In this document: positions 9,324 to 18,360 of the stretch, piece by piece
How positions within the stretch are numbered: the first letter of the stretch is position 1
Layout: every line of letters begins with the position of its first letter
DNA from: Shewanella oneidensis MR-1
GTDB taxonomy: Bacteria; Pseudomonadota; Gammaproteobacteria; Enterobacterales; Shewanellaceae
Assembly (NCBI RefSeq): GCF_000146165.2
Contig: NC_004347.2
Location: 1,736,001-1,800,000, forward strand
Direction of reading: 5' to 3'
Length of the DNA stretch: 64,000 nt
The notes under the pieces: generated by a model
What the model was told of the DNA's origin: nothing
What the model saw: only the letters and a program-made list of their open reading frames with translations
Database searches by the model: none
Position numbers and translations under genes: made by a program

Positions 9324-10055
9324 ATGGCCTTAGAGTCAGATGTCGTTTCGATTCGCCCACTCTCTAAGCGTAATGGCTTAGCCTTAACCATTGTAGGAGC
9401 CAGTGCTTTTGTTTTGGGTTTTGGTTTATTTGTACTATTTCCTGAGCTATTTGCCGTGGGCTTAGTGTTTTTCAGCTTAGGTGCAATTGCGTTGATATTG
9501 GGCCTTGCAAAGGTTTACGAGCCTGACACAACTTTGACTATGGATGAGCAGGGGCTGACTTATTTTCATCGGCGCGGCAAAGTGTCAATAAACTGGGATA
9601 ATATTCAGCGGGTTGACATTCCAAGGGTGACTCAGGGTGTTGAGACTATTGAGCTTTCCTATATTGGTATTAAGCTCAAACAGTTAAATCCGATACTCGA
9701 TAAAATTTCATTACGGCTTGCGGCGGGATTATTGACTGAGCAACGGCCGTTACTGGTTACCGCCGCATCACAGCAGGAAGACTTAGCGACCTTAGAGACT
9801 TATCTTGGTGCTGAATTTAGTCCTTTGGTGATTGATGGCGATCGTTACCGAGGTGTATTGGCGATGTTTGGCCATCGCTGCGTGATGCTCAATACTCACC
9901 TCGGCTATCATCTTTATATTCCCCATGACAGTTTAGATCGGGACCCTCGAGAGTTTATTAAGCTATTAAGGCAACGGATTGAACAGTATTGGGTGCAGAC
10001 AAACACGCGCTTAATTCACATGGATAAAAAAGGGGCCCCGAAGGGGCCCCAATAA
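9324..10055 (+). CDS. DUF2982 membrane protein
   Basis: Protein of 243 residues with two adjacent hydrophobic segments (about 19-40 and 43-62) and a soluble C-terminal part. It matches DUF2982, known mainly from Shewanella and relatives and without assigned function. AGGA precedes the ATG, which lies four bases after the elyC stop. The last codons (KKGAPKGPQ) are encoded by a terminator hairpin that appears to serve the convergent cytochrome gene. Confidence 0.75.
   Translation: MALESDVVSIRPLSKRNGLALTIVGASAFVLGFGLFVLFPELFAVGLVFFSLGAIALILGLAKVYEPDTTLTMDEQGLTYFHRRGKVSINWDNIQRVDIPRVTQGVETIELSYIGIKLKQLNPILDKISLRLAAGLLTEQRPLLVTAASQQEDLATLETYLGAEFSPLVIDGDRYRGVLAMFGHRCVMLNTHLGYHLYIPHDSLDRDPREFIKLLRQRIEQYWVQTNTRLIHMDKKGAPKGPQ
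10032..10050 (-). terminator. Terminator for the decaheme gene, inside the 3' end of the DUF2982 gene
   Basis: GGGGCCCC-GAA-GGGGCCCC can form an 8-bp all-GC stem. Read on the minus strand it is followed by a run of Ts (TTTTTTATCC), so it terminates the cytochrome transcript. It lies entirely within the convergent coding sequence. Confidence 0.8.
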
Positions 10056-10107
10056 GTTGCAGAGAACAAGTTTGGGTTGTGCAGGGTGCAACCCAAAGGT
10101 ACTAGTA

Positions 10108-12387
10108 CTAGTGTGCTACCTCTGCGTGTACCTTATCTATGCCATAGGTTTTACCTTCAGCATGGCAGGTCGCGCATGATTCTACTGGTAGGTTAGAATC
10201 GGTGACTGCATCCGCTTCTACAATCGCACCGTTACTTCTAAAGTGGGCTACTGCTGCTGCATCTGAGTGAGCGTGACAGCTGCGGCATGATTCAGCCACT
10301 GGGCTAATGTAGTTGCTACCCACTTTGATCGAACGTTTTTCTGAGGTTAAACCACCGTCAGTTGCGAACAGTTTAGCGCTGTCTTTATGGCAAGCAGAAC
10401 ATGCGGTTTCTGGCGATGGATAACCTTCTAACTCACCAGCAGCATTACGGAAGATACCTGTGATAGAGTCAAAGTTACCACTGTGGAAACGGTGGGCAAC
10501 AGTGAACAGGTCTTTGTTGTTGAAGGTAACGTCTGGATTAACCACTTTGCTTCCATCATCACCTTTGTAAACAACCGTTTTGTGACCTGAAGCACCTGTT
10601 GTATCGTTATGACAGTTCATACACTGAGTGAAGGTGTAAGTGCCATGTCTTGTTCCTTTGATATAGTCTAAGGTGCCGTGACAGGCATTACATTTTGCTT
10701 CTTCAACAGTAATACGACTTGGGTCTGCCATACGAGCAGTGCTGACTGCGCTTCCATCTAAGCTGAAGAATTTAACAGGGGAGCTGTTACCTATTGGGTT
10801 TGTGGGTCCAAACTCAAGTCCAGTTGCATTACAGCTTGTTACCGCGCCAGCTTTAATACAAGCGTTAGCTTCTGAACTGACGTAGATGGTTCCTATTGCT
10901 TGTGCATCAGGAATATCTTTAACGAAAGTTAATACACCGCCAGAAAGCGTACCGCTTGCTAAGTTTAAGCTGATAGCTGTAGGTTTAACATCACGCCACG
11001 CATAAACAGTACCATCGGTAGCAACATTACCCAGCAATAAGCCGTTAGCAACTAACTTTCCTGTTGGATTGTTTGTAGCATGATAAGTTGCAAGGCTTGT
11101 TCCATCGGCAATGGGGGCGCCATTGATGCTTACGTTGGCCTTGAGGGTTAACGTCTTCATACCTAAGGTGGCTGATGGAACTACTGCTGCACTTGTAAAG
11201 TCCACTTTAAATAAATCAGCATATTCAGCACGTTTGCCAACACTGTGAACTGCCTCAGGTGTTAGGCTGCCGCTGCCGTGGCAAGATTTACACTGAGTAT
11301 CATCAGCTTGGGCTAGACCAAACTCAGAGTGGTTTTCACCAGTAGCGAAGTTGACATTAATATGGCAACCCACACAAGCTTGAGCGTAGATATTGGTGTT
11401 ATAACTTGGTGCACCATCATGACAGGATTTACATTCTTTCAAGTCTGATGGGAAACCAATTTCACCAAAGTATTCTTTCGCTTCACCTGAGAGATAAGCT
11501 GCATTATGTTCACCCGCGTGGATGCGGTGGATCATGGGAGCAAAATCAAATACCCAACCTTCAGCAAGTTGAGCATCGCTAGGAACGAGATCAGGATTGT
11601 GGCAAGTTACACAGTTTTTAACATCTTGATAGTTATGGTGGGCTTCAATCTTGGCGATATGGCCATCCACTTCACCGTGACAGTTTTTACATGCGGCACT
11701 CGATACTGTGTCTTTACCTGATGCGGCTAGCTCATCAGTTGTAGGAATAAAATCAACGGGTACTGACAGTACTTTATCCGCTAAGGCGACGCCTTGGCTA
11801 TTGACGATATTGTAAGCACGTACAAATACTCTGTGAACCGCGTTAGGGTTATCGTTTGGATTGATGATTGGCGCAGCGCCATCATAGGTCCACGTGGCTG
11901 TGTAGGTACCTGGATTTGCCGCATCTTCTTTTAATGTACACGCATTCTTAGTACCGTTTAGGCCGTTGAGTGTACACGTTAATGAGCTGCCAGCTTTGTT
12001 TGCTGTGGCATTGTTTTGCCATTCAATTGGCGCACCAGTTCCAGAAGTGTTTTCATTTGCCGTTAAAGAGTAAACGGCAATTTTATCGAGTCCCATAAAG
12101 GGGACGTCTTTGCCTGAGCTCTTTCCGGTTAAGGTAAACTTAACACTAAAGCCTTCACTACTCGTGACTTTAATGTCGGCGGGGCTAAGGGTGAATTTCA
12201 GATCGGTTATAGATTCTGCGGTTTTAGCAAAAGAACCAGCAGGAAGACCTGGTGTTCCAGGCGTTCCTGGGGTGCCGGGTGTTCCGGGGGCACCGTCTTT
12301 CCCGTCTTCTCCGTCCCCGCAGGCGGTTAAACACAAGGCACTAGTGAGAGCTAGTGCCAGTAGAGATTTATTGTAGTTTTTCATCAT
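10108..12387 (-). CDS. OmcA/MtrC-family decaheme c-type cytochrome lipoprotein
   Basis: Protein of 759 residues with exactly ten CxxCH haem-binding motifs (CKNCH, CVTCH, CKSCH, CVGCH, CKSCH, CNACH, CMNCH, CSACH, CRSCH, CATCH), arranged as two pentahaem groups separated by a beta-rich domain, as in OmcA/MtrC. A lipoprotein signal ends in LTAC. The mature protein then begins with a collagen-like Gly-X-Y run rich in GTP repeats before LPAGSF. Family members carry electrons across the outer membrane to minerals or soluble acceptors. It sits alone, without mtrA/mtrB partners, downstream of a LysR gene. AAGGGA precedes ATG 12387; the longer frame upstream lacks a signal-peptide start. Confidence 0.9.
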   Translation of the reverse strand: MMKNYNKSLLALALTSALCLTACGDGEDGKDGAPGTPGTPGTPGTPGLPAGSFAKTAESITDLKFTLSPADIKVTSSEGFSVKFTLTGKSSGKDVPFMGLDKIAVYSLTANENTSGTGAPIEWQNNATANKAGSSLTCTLNGLNGTKNACTLKEDAANPGTYTATWTYDGAAPIINPNDNPNAVHRVFVRAYNIVNSQGVALADKVLSVPVDFIPTTDELAASGKDTVSSAACKNCHGEVDGHIAKIEAHHNYQDVKNCVTCHNPDLVPSDAQLAEGWVFDFAPMIHRIHAGEHNAAYLSGEAKEYFGEIGFPSDLKECKSCHDGAPSYNTNIYAQACVGCHINVNFATGENHSEFGLAQADDTQCKSCHGSGSLTPEAVHSVGKRAEYADLFKVDFTSAAVVPSATLGMKTLTLKANVSINGAPIADGTSLATYHATNNPTGKLVANGLLLGNVATDGTVYAWRDVKPTAISLNLASGTLSGGVLTFVKDIPDAQAIGTIYVSSEANACIKAGAVTSCNATGLEFGPTNPIGNSSPVKFFSLDGSAVSTARMADPSRITVEEAKCNACHGTLDYIKGTRHGTYTFTQCMNCHNDTTGASGHKTVVYKGDDGSKVVNPDVTFNNKDLFTVAHRFHSGNFDSITGIFRNAAGELEGYPSPETACSACHKDSAKLFATDGGLTSEKRSIKVGSNYISPVAESCRSCHAHSDAAAVAHFRSNGAIVEADAVTDSNLPVESCATCHAEGKTYGIDKVHAEVAH

Positions 12388-12801
12388 CGCGTCCCTTTTC
12401 TTTCTATAAGACTGCGTGTGCAGTGATTCTACTATAGGGCGAACCACCTACTTATAAAGTGGTATTTGCAAGTTTGTATCCGATATGTGAACAGTGCTTT
12501 AACACATAAAAACGGAAATTCTAAAATGTGAAATTAGATATTTTATTAATTGAAATTGATGCGCAAAAACATGAGGTGGCTAGCATATTTTTACTTATAT
12601 ATTTAATGGGTTGTTTAGATTAATTTTCAATTAATTTAATGATAGGAGACTAATGAAACCTATATTTGGCACTTTTAATGGCGAAAAGTAAGTCAGAAGT
12701 GGCTCTTTTAAGCAGTGAGTTTAGGGGAGGTATTTGCGCTTCTAAAGTTAATGTCTAACAATTTTAACCTTTTAAAAACATTTGGCATCCATGCCTAATA
12801 A
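12388..12801. other. AT-rich intergenic region upstream of the decaheme gene
   Basis: It lies between two minus-strand genes and must hold the cytochrome promoter. It contains ATGTG and CACAT half-sites in inverted orientation (12487-12511) whose spacing does not fit a CRP site. A 12-codon plus-strand ORF at 12653-12691 is preceded by AGGAG. No feature is certain. Confidence 0.4.
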
Positions 12802-13788
12802 TTATTGAGAGACTCTCGAATTGGAGCTAAGCACAGTTAACCATGACCTAACCACAAGCTCACATTGGGTTTGATTGTAGCGCCGATGACTTCGTGGTTT
12901 TTCGATGAGAAAATATTGCGGTGGCATAATCGTTTCATGCAGACGATGCAACTCTGATACTGATAGCGGTACGAGTTTTAGTCCTGGCATATGTTTTACG
13001 GTGTGCATATCGATGCTCGAACAAAATGCTACGCTTTGCATCGTGAGTAAGTGTGCATACCATTCTTCTCGGTCGATGACCCTTTCAATCGAGGGTAACA
13101 GCAACCCCTGACGCTGACAGAAAAGTTCAAGAGGATCAATTCTAGCGTTAAAACCTTTCATCTCTAAACACAGAAACGAATGACGACAGATTTGCTCAAG
13201 GGTAATGTCAAATTGGCTTTCCCAAAGAGGATGATGTTTTGAAGCGACGATATATACACTGGCAATGCTTCCTAAGTGGGTAATGGTGAGCTCTTTTGTT
13301 TCTACGGGTTCTTGTGTAATGCCAAGGTCTAACTCACCTGCATGTATTAACTCGGCACTATTATCTTGCCATTTATGAAGTCTTATTTGCCCTAGCTCGC
13401 TGATCACTTCGGGTGAGCTGAGCTGCGGAGCTAAGAAACTTAATAACCCATTACTCGCGGCAATATGCAAAGGCAGTTCAACGTGACTTGCCGAATGTTG
13501 GAGCTGTAATGCCGATTGCTCTAGGTGATGTACTGCATCCGTAAATTGACAAATCGCGACATAAAGGCTTTCGGCAAGGGGAGTGGGTTTGAGTCCCTGT
13601 TGTCGCCTATAAAATAATTCATCGTTAAAGGTTAAGCGAAGTGCATTAAGGCAGCGGCTAATTTTGGGGGCTGATACATTTAAGGCTTTAGCTGCACTAT
13701 TTGCATGACCGTTATCAAAAATACTTTTAAATACAAGTAAAGTGAATACATCGAGTTCGCAGATTTGTTTTAGTAATGGATTGCTCAT
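12802..13788 (-). CDS. LysR-family transcriptional regulator
   Basis: Regulator of 328 residues. An N-terminal winged helix (FKSIFDNGHANSAAKALN, then SAPKISRCLNAL) is followed by a LysR substrate-binding domain (PLHIAASNGLL, ELDLGITQEP, EEWYAHLL). ATG 13788 fits the family. A longer in-frame start would translate a tandem duplication and is unlikely. AGGCGA before the ATG serves as ribosome-binding site and is itself part of the duplicated unit. It lies immediately upstream of the decaheme gene on the same strand and may regulate it (inference). Confidence 0.82.
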   Translation of the reverse strand: MSNPLLKQICELDVFTLLVFKSIFDNGHANSAAKALNVSAPKISRCLNALRLTFNDELFYRRQQGLKPTPLAESLYVAICQFTDAVHHLEQSALQLQHSASHVELPLHIAASNGLLSFLAPQLSSPEVISELGQIRLHKWQDNSAELIHAGELDLGITQEPVETKELTITHLGSIASVYIVASKHHPLWESQFDITLEQICRHSFLCLEMKGFNARIDPLELFCQRQGLLLPSIERVIDREEWYAHLLTMQSVAFCSSIDMHTVKHMPGLKLVPLSVSELHRLHETIMPPQYFLIEKPRSHRRYNQTQCELVVRSWLTVLSSNSRVSQ

Positions 13789-13789
13789 T

Positions 13790-13871
13790 TGGTTTCGCCT
13801 TGCGATGAGTCTTAGTCTGCAATGACACTGTGGTTTCGCCTTGCGATGAGTCTTAGTCTGCAATGACACTG
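13790..13871. repeat. Perfect 41-bp tandem duplication in the LysR leader
   Basis: Two identical 41-bp units (13790-13830 and 13831-13871) are followed by a degenerate partial third starting TGGTATAGCCTTGCCATGC. On the minus strand each unit ends with AAGGCGAAACC, so the Shine-Dalgarno region of the LysR gene is duplicated. Confidence 0.92.
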
Positions 13872-14123
13872 TGGTATAGCCTTGCCATGCTAGTAAAATC
13901 TGTTAAGCAGCAACAATTATGCACGGTATGCATTTTTAGTCAGTGAGGTTAGCAGTTGCTGTACGGCTGAACTGTGATCTCAATCGTTATATTAACAATT
14001 ATTTAACGATTCATTCTGTTTAATGGACTATTGGGCGTTTATTTAGACAGTTCATCTCGAGTGAATTCGGCAGGTAAATAGCTTATCTACCAAGCTTCTT
14101 TATCGGTATGGTGTGGGGCAGTG

Positions 14124-14549
14124 TTAGTTTTCTTGACTCTGCGATATCAAGACATTGGTTGGTGTTGTCGATGGTAAGCTATGGGCATGGATTGTCTGAT
14201 TATCTTCTTTAATTCTTAAGCCAATAAACTGACCACCTTCATTGATTTGCATGGAGGTACAAGCCACATCCCCATCAACAACACCATGGGCTTGAATGAC
14301 TAAACGCTCACATATTAAACGACCTTTAAAATAGCCATCGATAATCAATTCTCGGCATTTTACCTCGCAGTGAAGATTTCCCGTTTGCTCAACAATAATG
14401 TTTGCCTGCGACAGGATTTGCCCTTGAATAGCTCCACCAATCAAGACATCGCTCGTAAATTCGATATTACCTGTTAGCTTAGTGCCTTCGGCAATAAAGC
14501 TCAGAGTGGGGGACGATTTGCGGGTAAACAAGAACTTTTTGCCGAACAT
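14124..14549 (-). CDS. Bactofilin (polymer-forming cytoskeletal protein)
   Basis: Protein of 141 residues with the bactofilin (DUF583) beta-helical core: SFIAEGTKLTGNIEF, GGAIQGQILS, VEQTGNLHCEV, IIDGYFKGRL, VDGDVACTSMQI. Bactofilins polymerise into membrane-associated scaffolds for wall or morphology proteins. I chose ATG 14549 (MFGKKF) because it gives the usual short N-terminal tail. An alternative ATG at 14588 would sit within a 17-bp tandem repeat. It is monocistronic or downstream of napF. Confidence 0.8.
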   Translation of the reverse strand: MFGKKFLFTRKSSPTLSFIAEGTKLTGNIEFTSDVLIGGAIQGQILSQANIIVEQTGNLHCEVKCRELIIDGYFKGRLICERLVIQAHGVVDGDVACTSMQINEGGQFIGLRIKEDNQTIHAHSLPSTTPTNVLISQSQEN

Positions 14550-14568
14550 GGTGATGTAAGACCTAATA

Positions 14569-14602
14569 CATTGGGATTGAAATAGCATTGGGATTGAAAT
14601 AG
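14569..14602. repeat. Perfect 17-bp tandem repeat upstream of the bactofilin gene
   Basis: CATTGGGATTGAAATAG occurs twice in direct succession. It lies in the bactofilin leader, between that gene and napF. Confidence 0.9.
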
Positions 14603-14653
14603 TAACGTAAAAGCAAGGGTAAGCCCAGTTCTGCAGTGTGAATTGCTTGATGG

Positions 14654-15139
14654 TTATTCTGGTTGCTTAATACTAATCGCTTGACTTGGGCAGGGGGCGA
14701 CACAGGCGCCGCAACCGGTGCATAGGCTGGTGTCAATTTTTGGCATAGGCGCTTGACCCACACTTAGGGTAAAACCAATGGCGCGGGGTTCACAGGCATC
14801 CTTACAACTTTGGCACCAAATGCCTTGAAAGGTTAAACAGTTATCTTGAATTACCGCTTGGTGTTGCCATGGCGTTTGGCTCAAATCAAATAGCTTTTCT
14901 TCTGGGCAGATGGTGGCACACTGAGCACAAAAAGTGCACTCATTGTCCTTAAACGAGATTTCAGGAAAGCCGCCATCACCTTTGAAAATTATCTTAGTTT
15001 CACAGGCGGTGATGCAGGCTGAGCAGCGAGTACACACATCGGTAAACTCAACTTCTTCGCGCACCCAAGGCGGCCTAATCACGACGGATTTTCTACGGTT
15101 AAAGAGACTACGGCGACTGTGATTAATGCTTTCTGTCAT
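14654..15139 (-). CDS. napF: Ferredoxin-type protein NapF
   Basis: Cytoplasmic iron-sulfur protein of 161 residues with cysteine clusters CTRCSACITAC, CTFCAQCATIC and CTGCGACVAPC, plus an intermediate CQSCKDAC. The N-terminus is NapF-like (SRRSLFNRRK). NapF takes part in maturation or electron supply of periplasmic nitrate reductase in other bacteria. No other nap gene lies nearby, so it is an isolated copy and could serve another reductase. Confidence 0.82.
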   Translation of the reverse strand: MTESINHSRRSLFNRRKSVVIRPPWVREEVEFTDVCTRCSACITACETKIIFKGDGGFPEISFKDNECTFCAQCATICPEEKLFDLSQTPWQHQAVIQDNCLTFQGIWCQSCKDACEPRAIGFTLSVGQAPMPKIDTSLCTGCGACVAPCPSQAISIKQPE

Positions 15140-15179
15140 AGGTGTTTAATGGATAACAATTTTTATTAATCGATAAGAA

Positions 15180-15209
15180 AAATGGCTTGGGAATTACCGC
15201 AAGCCATTT
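15180..15209 (-). terminator. Rho-independent terminator after galE
   Basis: Ten-bp stem AAATGGCTTG / CAAGCCATTT with a 10-nt loop; on the minus strand it is followed by TTCTTATC. It lies seven bases beyond the galE stop. Confidence 0.8.
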
Positions 15210-15215
15210 AGATGA

Positions 15216-16229
15216 TTAGCCTTTATAACCATTGGGATTGGTTGATTGCCAATGCCAACTGCTATTTGCCATATCTTCAAGACTATGAGTCGCCTGCCAG
15301 TCCAGATCGGTTTTTGCATGATCTGGATCTGCGTAACAGGCGGCAATATCACCAGGGCGGCGCGGTGCAATCAGGTACGCAATCGACTTACCACAGGCCT
15401 TTTCGAAGGCTTTAACCATATCGAGCACGCTGTAACCTTGGCCTGTACCTAGATTGTAGGTGACAAGCCCTGGTTTGGTAGCAAGCTTTTCGAGCGCTTT
15501 AAGGTGGCCAATGGCCAAATCTACTACATGGATATAGTCGCGCACACCCGTGCCATCGTGGGTTGGGTAATCATTACCAAACACACTGAGGGCCTCGCGT
15601 TTACCAACGGCAACCTGCGCGATAAACGGCATCAGGTTATTGGGAATATCGTTAGGATCTTCGCCAATCAACCCACTGGCATGGGCGCCAACTGGGTTGA
15701 AGTAGCGTAAACGGGCGATATTCCAACTTGGGTCACTATGGTGTAAATCTGCCAGTATATGCTCCACCATCAATTTAGATTGACCGTAAGGGTTGGTTGC
15801 GCCCGTAGGAAAATCTTCAGTGATAGGAAGACTTGCAGGATCGCCATATACCGTTGCAGAAGAACTAAATACGAGATTTTTTACCTTAAACTCCGCCATC
15901 ACTTGGCAAAGTATTAAGGTGCCAGTCACGTTATTCTCATAATACTTGAGTGGCTTAGCAACAGATTCGCCTACCGCTTTTAATCCAGCAAAGTGGATAA
16001 CCGCATCGATACTATGGTCGCTAAAGACTTTCTGTAACAGGGCCTTATTGAGGATATCGCCTTGGTAAAATGTGACCGATTTACCAGTAATGCGCTCGAC
16101 ACGGTCTAGGGCTTCGATACTTGAATTAGACAGGTTGTCTAATACAATCACTTCGCTTCCCGCATTGAGTAATTCCACTACGGTATGAGTGCCAATATAA
16201 CCGGCGCCTCCGGTCACTAAAATCGTCAT
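15216..16229 (-). CDS. galE: UDP-glucose 4-epimerase GalE
   Basis: Protein of 337 residues, the usual length. It has the NAD-binding [19 protein letters not shown], the catalytic NPYGQSK and the RYFNPVGAH segment. It interconverts UDP-glucose and UDP-galactose for surface polysaccharide synthesis. Its ATG overlaps the galU stop in the tetranucleotide arrangement TAATG, indicating translational coupling. galU supplies its substrate. Confidence 0.95.
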   Translation of the reverse strand: MTILVTGGAGYIGTHTVVELLNAGSEVIVLDNLSNSSIEALDRVERITGKSVTFYQGDILNKALLQKVFSDHSIDAVIHFAGLKAVGESVAKPLKYYENNVTGTLILCQVMAEFKVKNLVFSSSATVYGDPASLPITEDFPTGATNPYGQSKLMVEHILADLHHSDPSWNIARLRYFNPVGAHASGLIGEDPNDIPNNLMPFIAQVAVGKREALSVFGNDYPTHDGTGVRDYIHVVDLAIGHLKALEKLATKPGLVTYNLGTGQGYSVLDMVKAFEKACGKSIAYLIAPRRPGDIAACYADPDHAKTDLDWQATHSLEDMANSSWHWQSTNPNGYKG

Positions 16230-17137
16230 TATTTAATTCCCTTTACAACTGTTTTTAAGTAGTGGGCAAAATCTTCACCGATTTCGCTGTGGCGCAGCGC
16301 GTATTCCACGTTAGCGCGCATATAGCCTTGCTTATTACCGCAGTCGTGACTCTTACCTTGCATGTAGTAAGCGTTTACCGTTTCTTCCTTCATTAACATT
16401 GCAATCGCGTCAGTTAATTGGATTTCATCTCCTGCGCCTGCTGGTGTTTTGGCAAGCAGTGGCCAAATTGCCGCCGGTAACACGTAACGGCCAACAACGG
16501 CTAAGTTAGATGGCGCTTCATCAACCGGTGGTTTTTCAACCAGCTCGACTAATGGCTCTGATTCACCAGGCTGCAAATCGTGGCCGTTCACATCGGCAAT
16601 ACCATATTGATTTACTAAATGATGCGGCACACCTTCAACCATGATTTGACCGACTTGAGTTTCATCAAACAGGCTTACCATAGAGGCAAGGTTATCGGTT
16701 TTTAAGTCGCAACTGGCCTCATCGATAATCACATCTGGCAGTAATACGGCAAAAGGTGCATCACCTACCACGGATTTAGCGCATAAAATCGCATGACCTA
16801 AGCCTTTAGCTTGGGATTGGCGCACGCTGATCACTGTGACATCTTTAGGGCAAATGGATTGCACGGCTTCGAGCAATTGACGTTTCACGCGGCGCTCTAG
16901 TTGCGCCTCTAATTCAAAACTGGTGTCGAAATGGTTTTCGATGGAGTTTTTACTGGCGTGGGTCACGAGAACAATTTCTTTGATACCCGCAGCGATGGCT
17001 TCACTAACGACATATTGGATCAATGGCTTATCAACAACGGGTAGCATTTCCTTAGGGATAGCTTTAGTCGCAGGAAGCATACGAGTGCCAAGTCCGGCGA
17101 CAGGAATAACGGCTTTACGAATTTGATGTTGTTTCAT
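16229..17137 (-). CDS. galU: UTP-glucose-1-phosphate uridylyltransferase GalU
   Basis: Protein of 302 residues with the nucleotidyltransferase signature [20 protein letters not shown] at the N-terminus, followed by [10 protein letters not shown] and LVELVEKP. It makes UDP-glucose from UTP and glucose-1-phosphate and is first of the galU-galE pair. The divergent phhA gene lies 323 bases away. Confidence 0.95.
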   Translation of the reverse strand: MKQHQIRKAVIPVAGLGTRMLPATKAIPKEMLPVVDKPLIQYVVSEAIAAGIKEIVLVTHASKNSIENHFDTSFELEAQLERRVKRQLLEAVQSICPKDVTVISVRQSQAKGLGHAILCAKSVVGDAPFAVLLPDVIIDEASCDLKTDNLASMVSLFDETQVGQIMVEGVPHHLVNQYGIADVNGHDLQPGESEPLVELVEKPPVDEAPSNLAVVGRYVLPAAIWPLLAKTPAGAGDEIQLTDAIAMLMKEETVNAYYMQGKSHDCGNKQGYMRANVEYALRHSEIGEDFAHYLKTVVKGIK

Positions 17138-17178
17138 TGCGAACCTTCAGATTAAGGAGAGGCGATTATTGGGCAATA

Positions 17179-17212
17179 TTGTAAATGACCTGCACAGAAA
17201 AGCCATTTACAA
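17179..17212. repeat. Nine-bp inverted repeat upstream of galU
   Basis: TTGTAAATG and CATTTACAA are separated by 16 bases. They resemble TyrR half-sites (TGTAAA/TTTACA), but the spacing is not the TyrR N6. It could be an operator for galU or for divergent phhA. Confidence 0.4.
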
Positions 17213-17351
17213 ACACCGAAATTTGTCGGTTTTTCTGCATATTATCTGTCTATCGTCGTCATTTTTGTGTGGCAGTGTCAAGGTTTGCTACCCGTCTCAA
17301 TCAGATTCAATTTGTATCCATTAGGGATTTTAAATGCCTTGTAATATTTGC

Positions 17352-17367
17352 TTTACGTTTACGTCAC
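17352..17367. promoter_or_regulatory. Degenerate LiuR-like box upstream of phhA
   Basis: TTTACGTTTACGTCAC matches the palindromic boxes at 18839 and 27091 in the left arm and weakly in the right (13 of 16 positions identical to the 18839 box). It lies about 95 bases before the phhA start. Confidence 0.45.
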
Positions 17368-17460
17368 ATTCTTGGGTGAACAATAAACTGTGAGGGAGTT
17401 AACAAAAATCGGGGCTTAGATCACTATGGAGGTATTAGCGTCAGCCATGAAGTGAATTTT

Positions 17461-18276
17461 ATGACTATAGATACCGTCCATACCGCCCCCTATGTTGCCA
17501 GAAGTGCCGATGATTCAGGGTATATCCATTACCCGCAGGAAGAACATGACATTTGGCGCCAATTGTATGCTCGCCAAGCGGTGAATTTGCCTGGGCGCGC
17601 CTGTAAGGAATATCTGCAGGGGCTTGATGCCTTAGCCATGCCAAAGGATCGTATTCCACAATTGGCCGAGATTGATAAGGTGTTAATGGCTACCACGGGC
17701 TGGAAAACCGCCGATGTGCCAGCCTTGATCTCCTTTGGCCGTTTTTTTGAGCTATTAGCCAACAAGGAATTCCCGGTTGCGACCTTTATCCGTCGTAAGG
17801 AAGAGTTTGACTATTTACAAGAGCCGGATATTTTCCACGAGATTTTTGGCCATTGTCCTTTGTTGACTAATCCGTCCTTTGCCCATTTTTCCCATATGTA
17901 TGGCCAGTTAGGATTAAATGCGAGCAAGGAAGACCGAGTGTTTTTAGCCCGTCTTTATTGGTTTACCGTCGAGTTTGGTTTACTTAAGCCTCAAGAGGGT
18001 GAACTGTGTATTTATGGCGGCGGCATATTGAGCTCACCTGGCGAAACCTTGTATGCCATGGAAAGCCAAGTGCCTGAACGTAAGCCGTTTGATCTATTAG
18101 ATGTGCTGCGTACGCCTTATCGTATCGATATTATGCAGCCGATTTACTATGTGATTGAACATATTGATGTATTAGATGAAATCGCCAAAATGGACATTAT
18201 GGCCTATGTGGCTAAGGCGCGGCAGCTCGGTTTGTTTGCCCCGAAATATCCGCCAAAGGCAAAGAAGGCAAGCTAA
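17461..18276 (+). CDS. phhA: Phenylalanine-4-hydroxylase PhhA
   Basis: Bacterial aromatic amino acid hydroxylase of about 271 residues. It converts phenylalanine to tyrosine with tetrahydropterin and iron(II). The iron ligands are in HEIFGH (two His) and YWFTVEFGL (Glu); FGRFFELLANKEFPVATF is the family core. phhB, which regenerates the pterin, follows after about 85 bases. I prefer ATG 17461 over GTG 17452, though the site has only a weak purine-rich leader. Confidence 0.92.
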   Translation: MTIDTVHTAPYVARSADDSGYIHYPQEEHDIWRQLYARQAVNLPGRACKEYLQGLDALAMPKDRIPQLAEIDKVLMATTGWKTADVPALISFGRFFELLANKEFPVATFIRRKEEFDYLQEPDIFHEIFGHCPLLTNPSFAHFSHMYGQLGLNASKEDRVFLARLYWFTVEFGLLKPQEGELCIYGGGILSSPGETLYAMESQVPERKPFDLLDVLRTPYRIDIMQPIYYVIEHIDVLDEIAKMDIMAYVAKARQLGLFAPKYPPKAKKAS

Positions 18277-18360
18277 TTGCCTAGCTTTAATAAAACACTC
18301 ATTGAATAAAGCGTAATAAGTGCAACGGAGTGATCCGTGATGTTGCCAAGAGGAGTATGT

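Noticed and set aside
12487..12511. CRP site before the decaheme gene
   Set aside because: ATGTG and CACAT arms are too far apart to match TGTGA-N6-TCACA.
12653..12691. 12-codon ORF with AGGAG
   Set aside because: Too short to support, with no regulatory residues in the peptide and none of the context that favours the ORF at 23500.
13789..13869. Longer LysR start adding 27 residues
   Set aside because: The added residues would come from the 41-bp tandem repeat and do not belong to the LysR fold.
13790..13871. CRISPR-like repeat
   Set aside because: Only two adjacent units without spacers; a plain tandem duplication.
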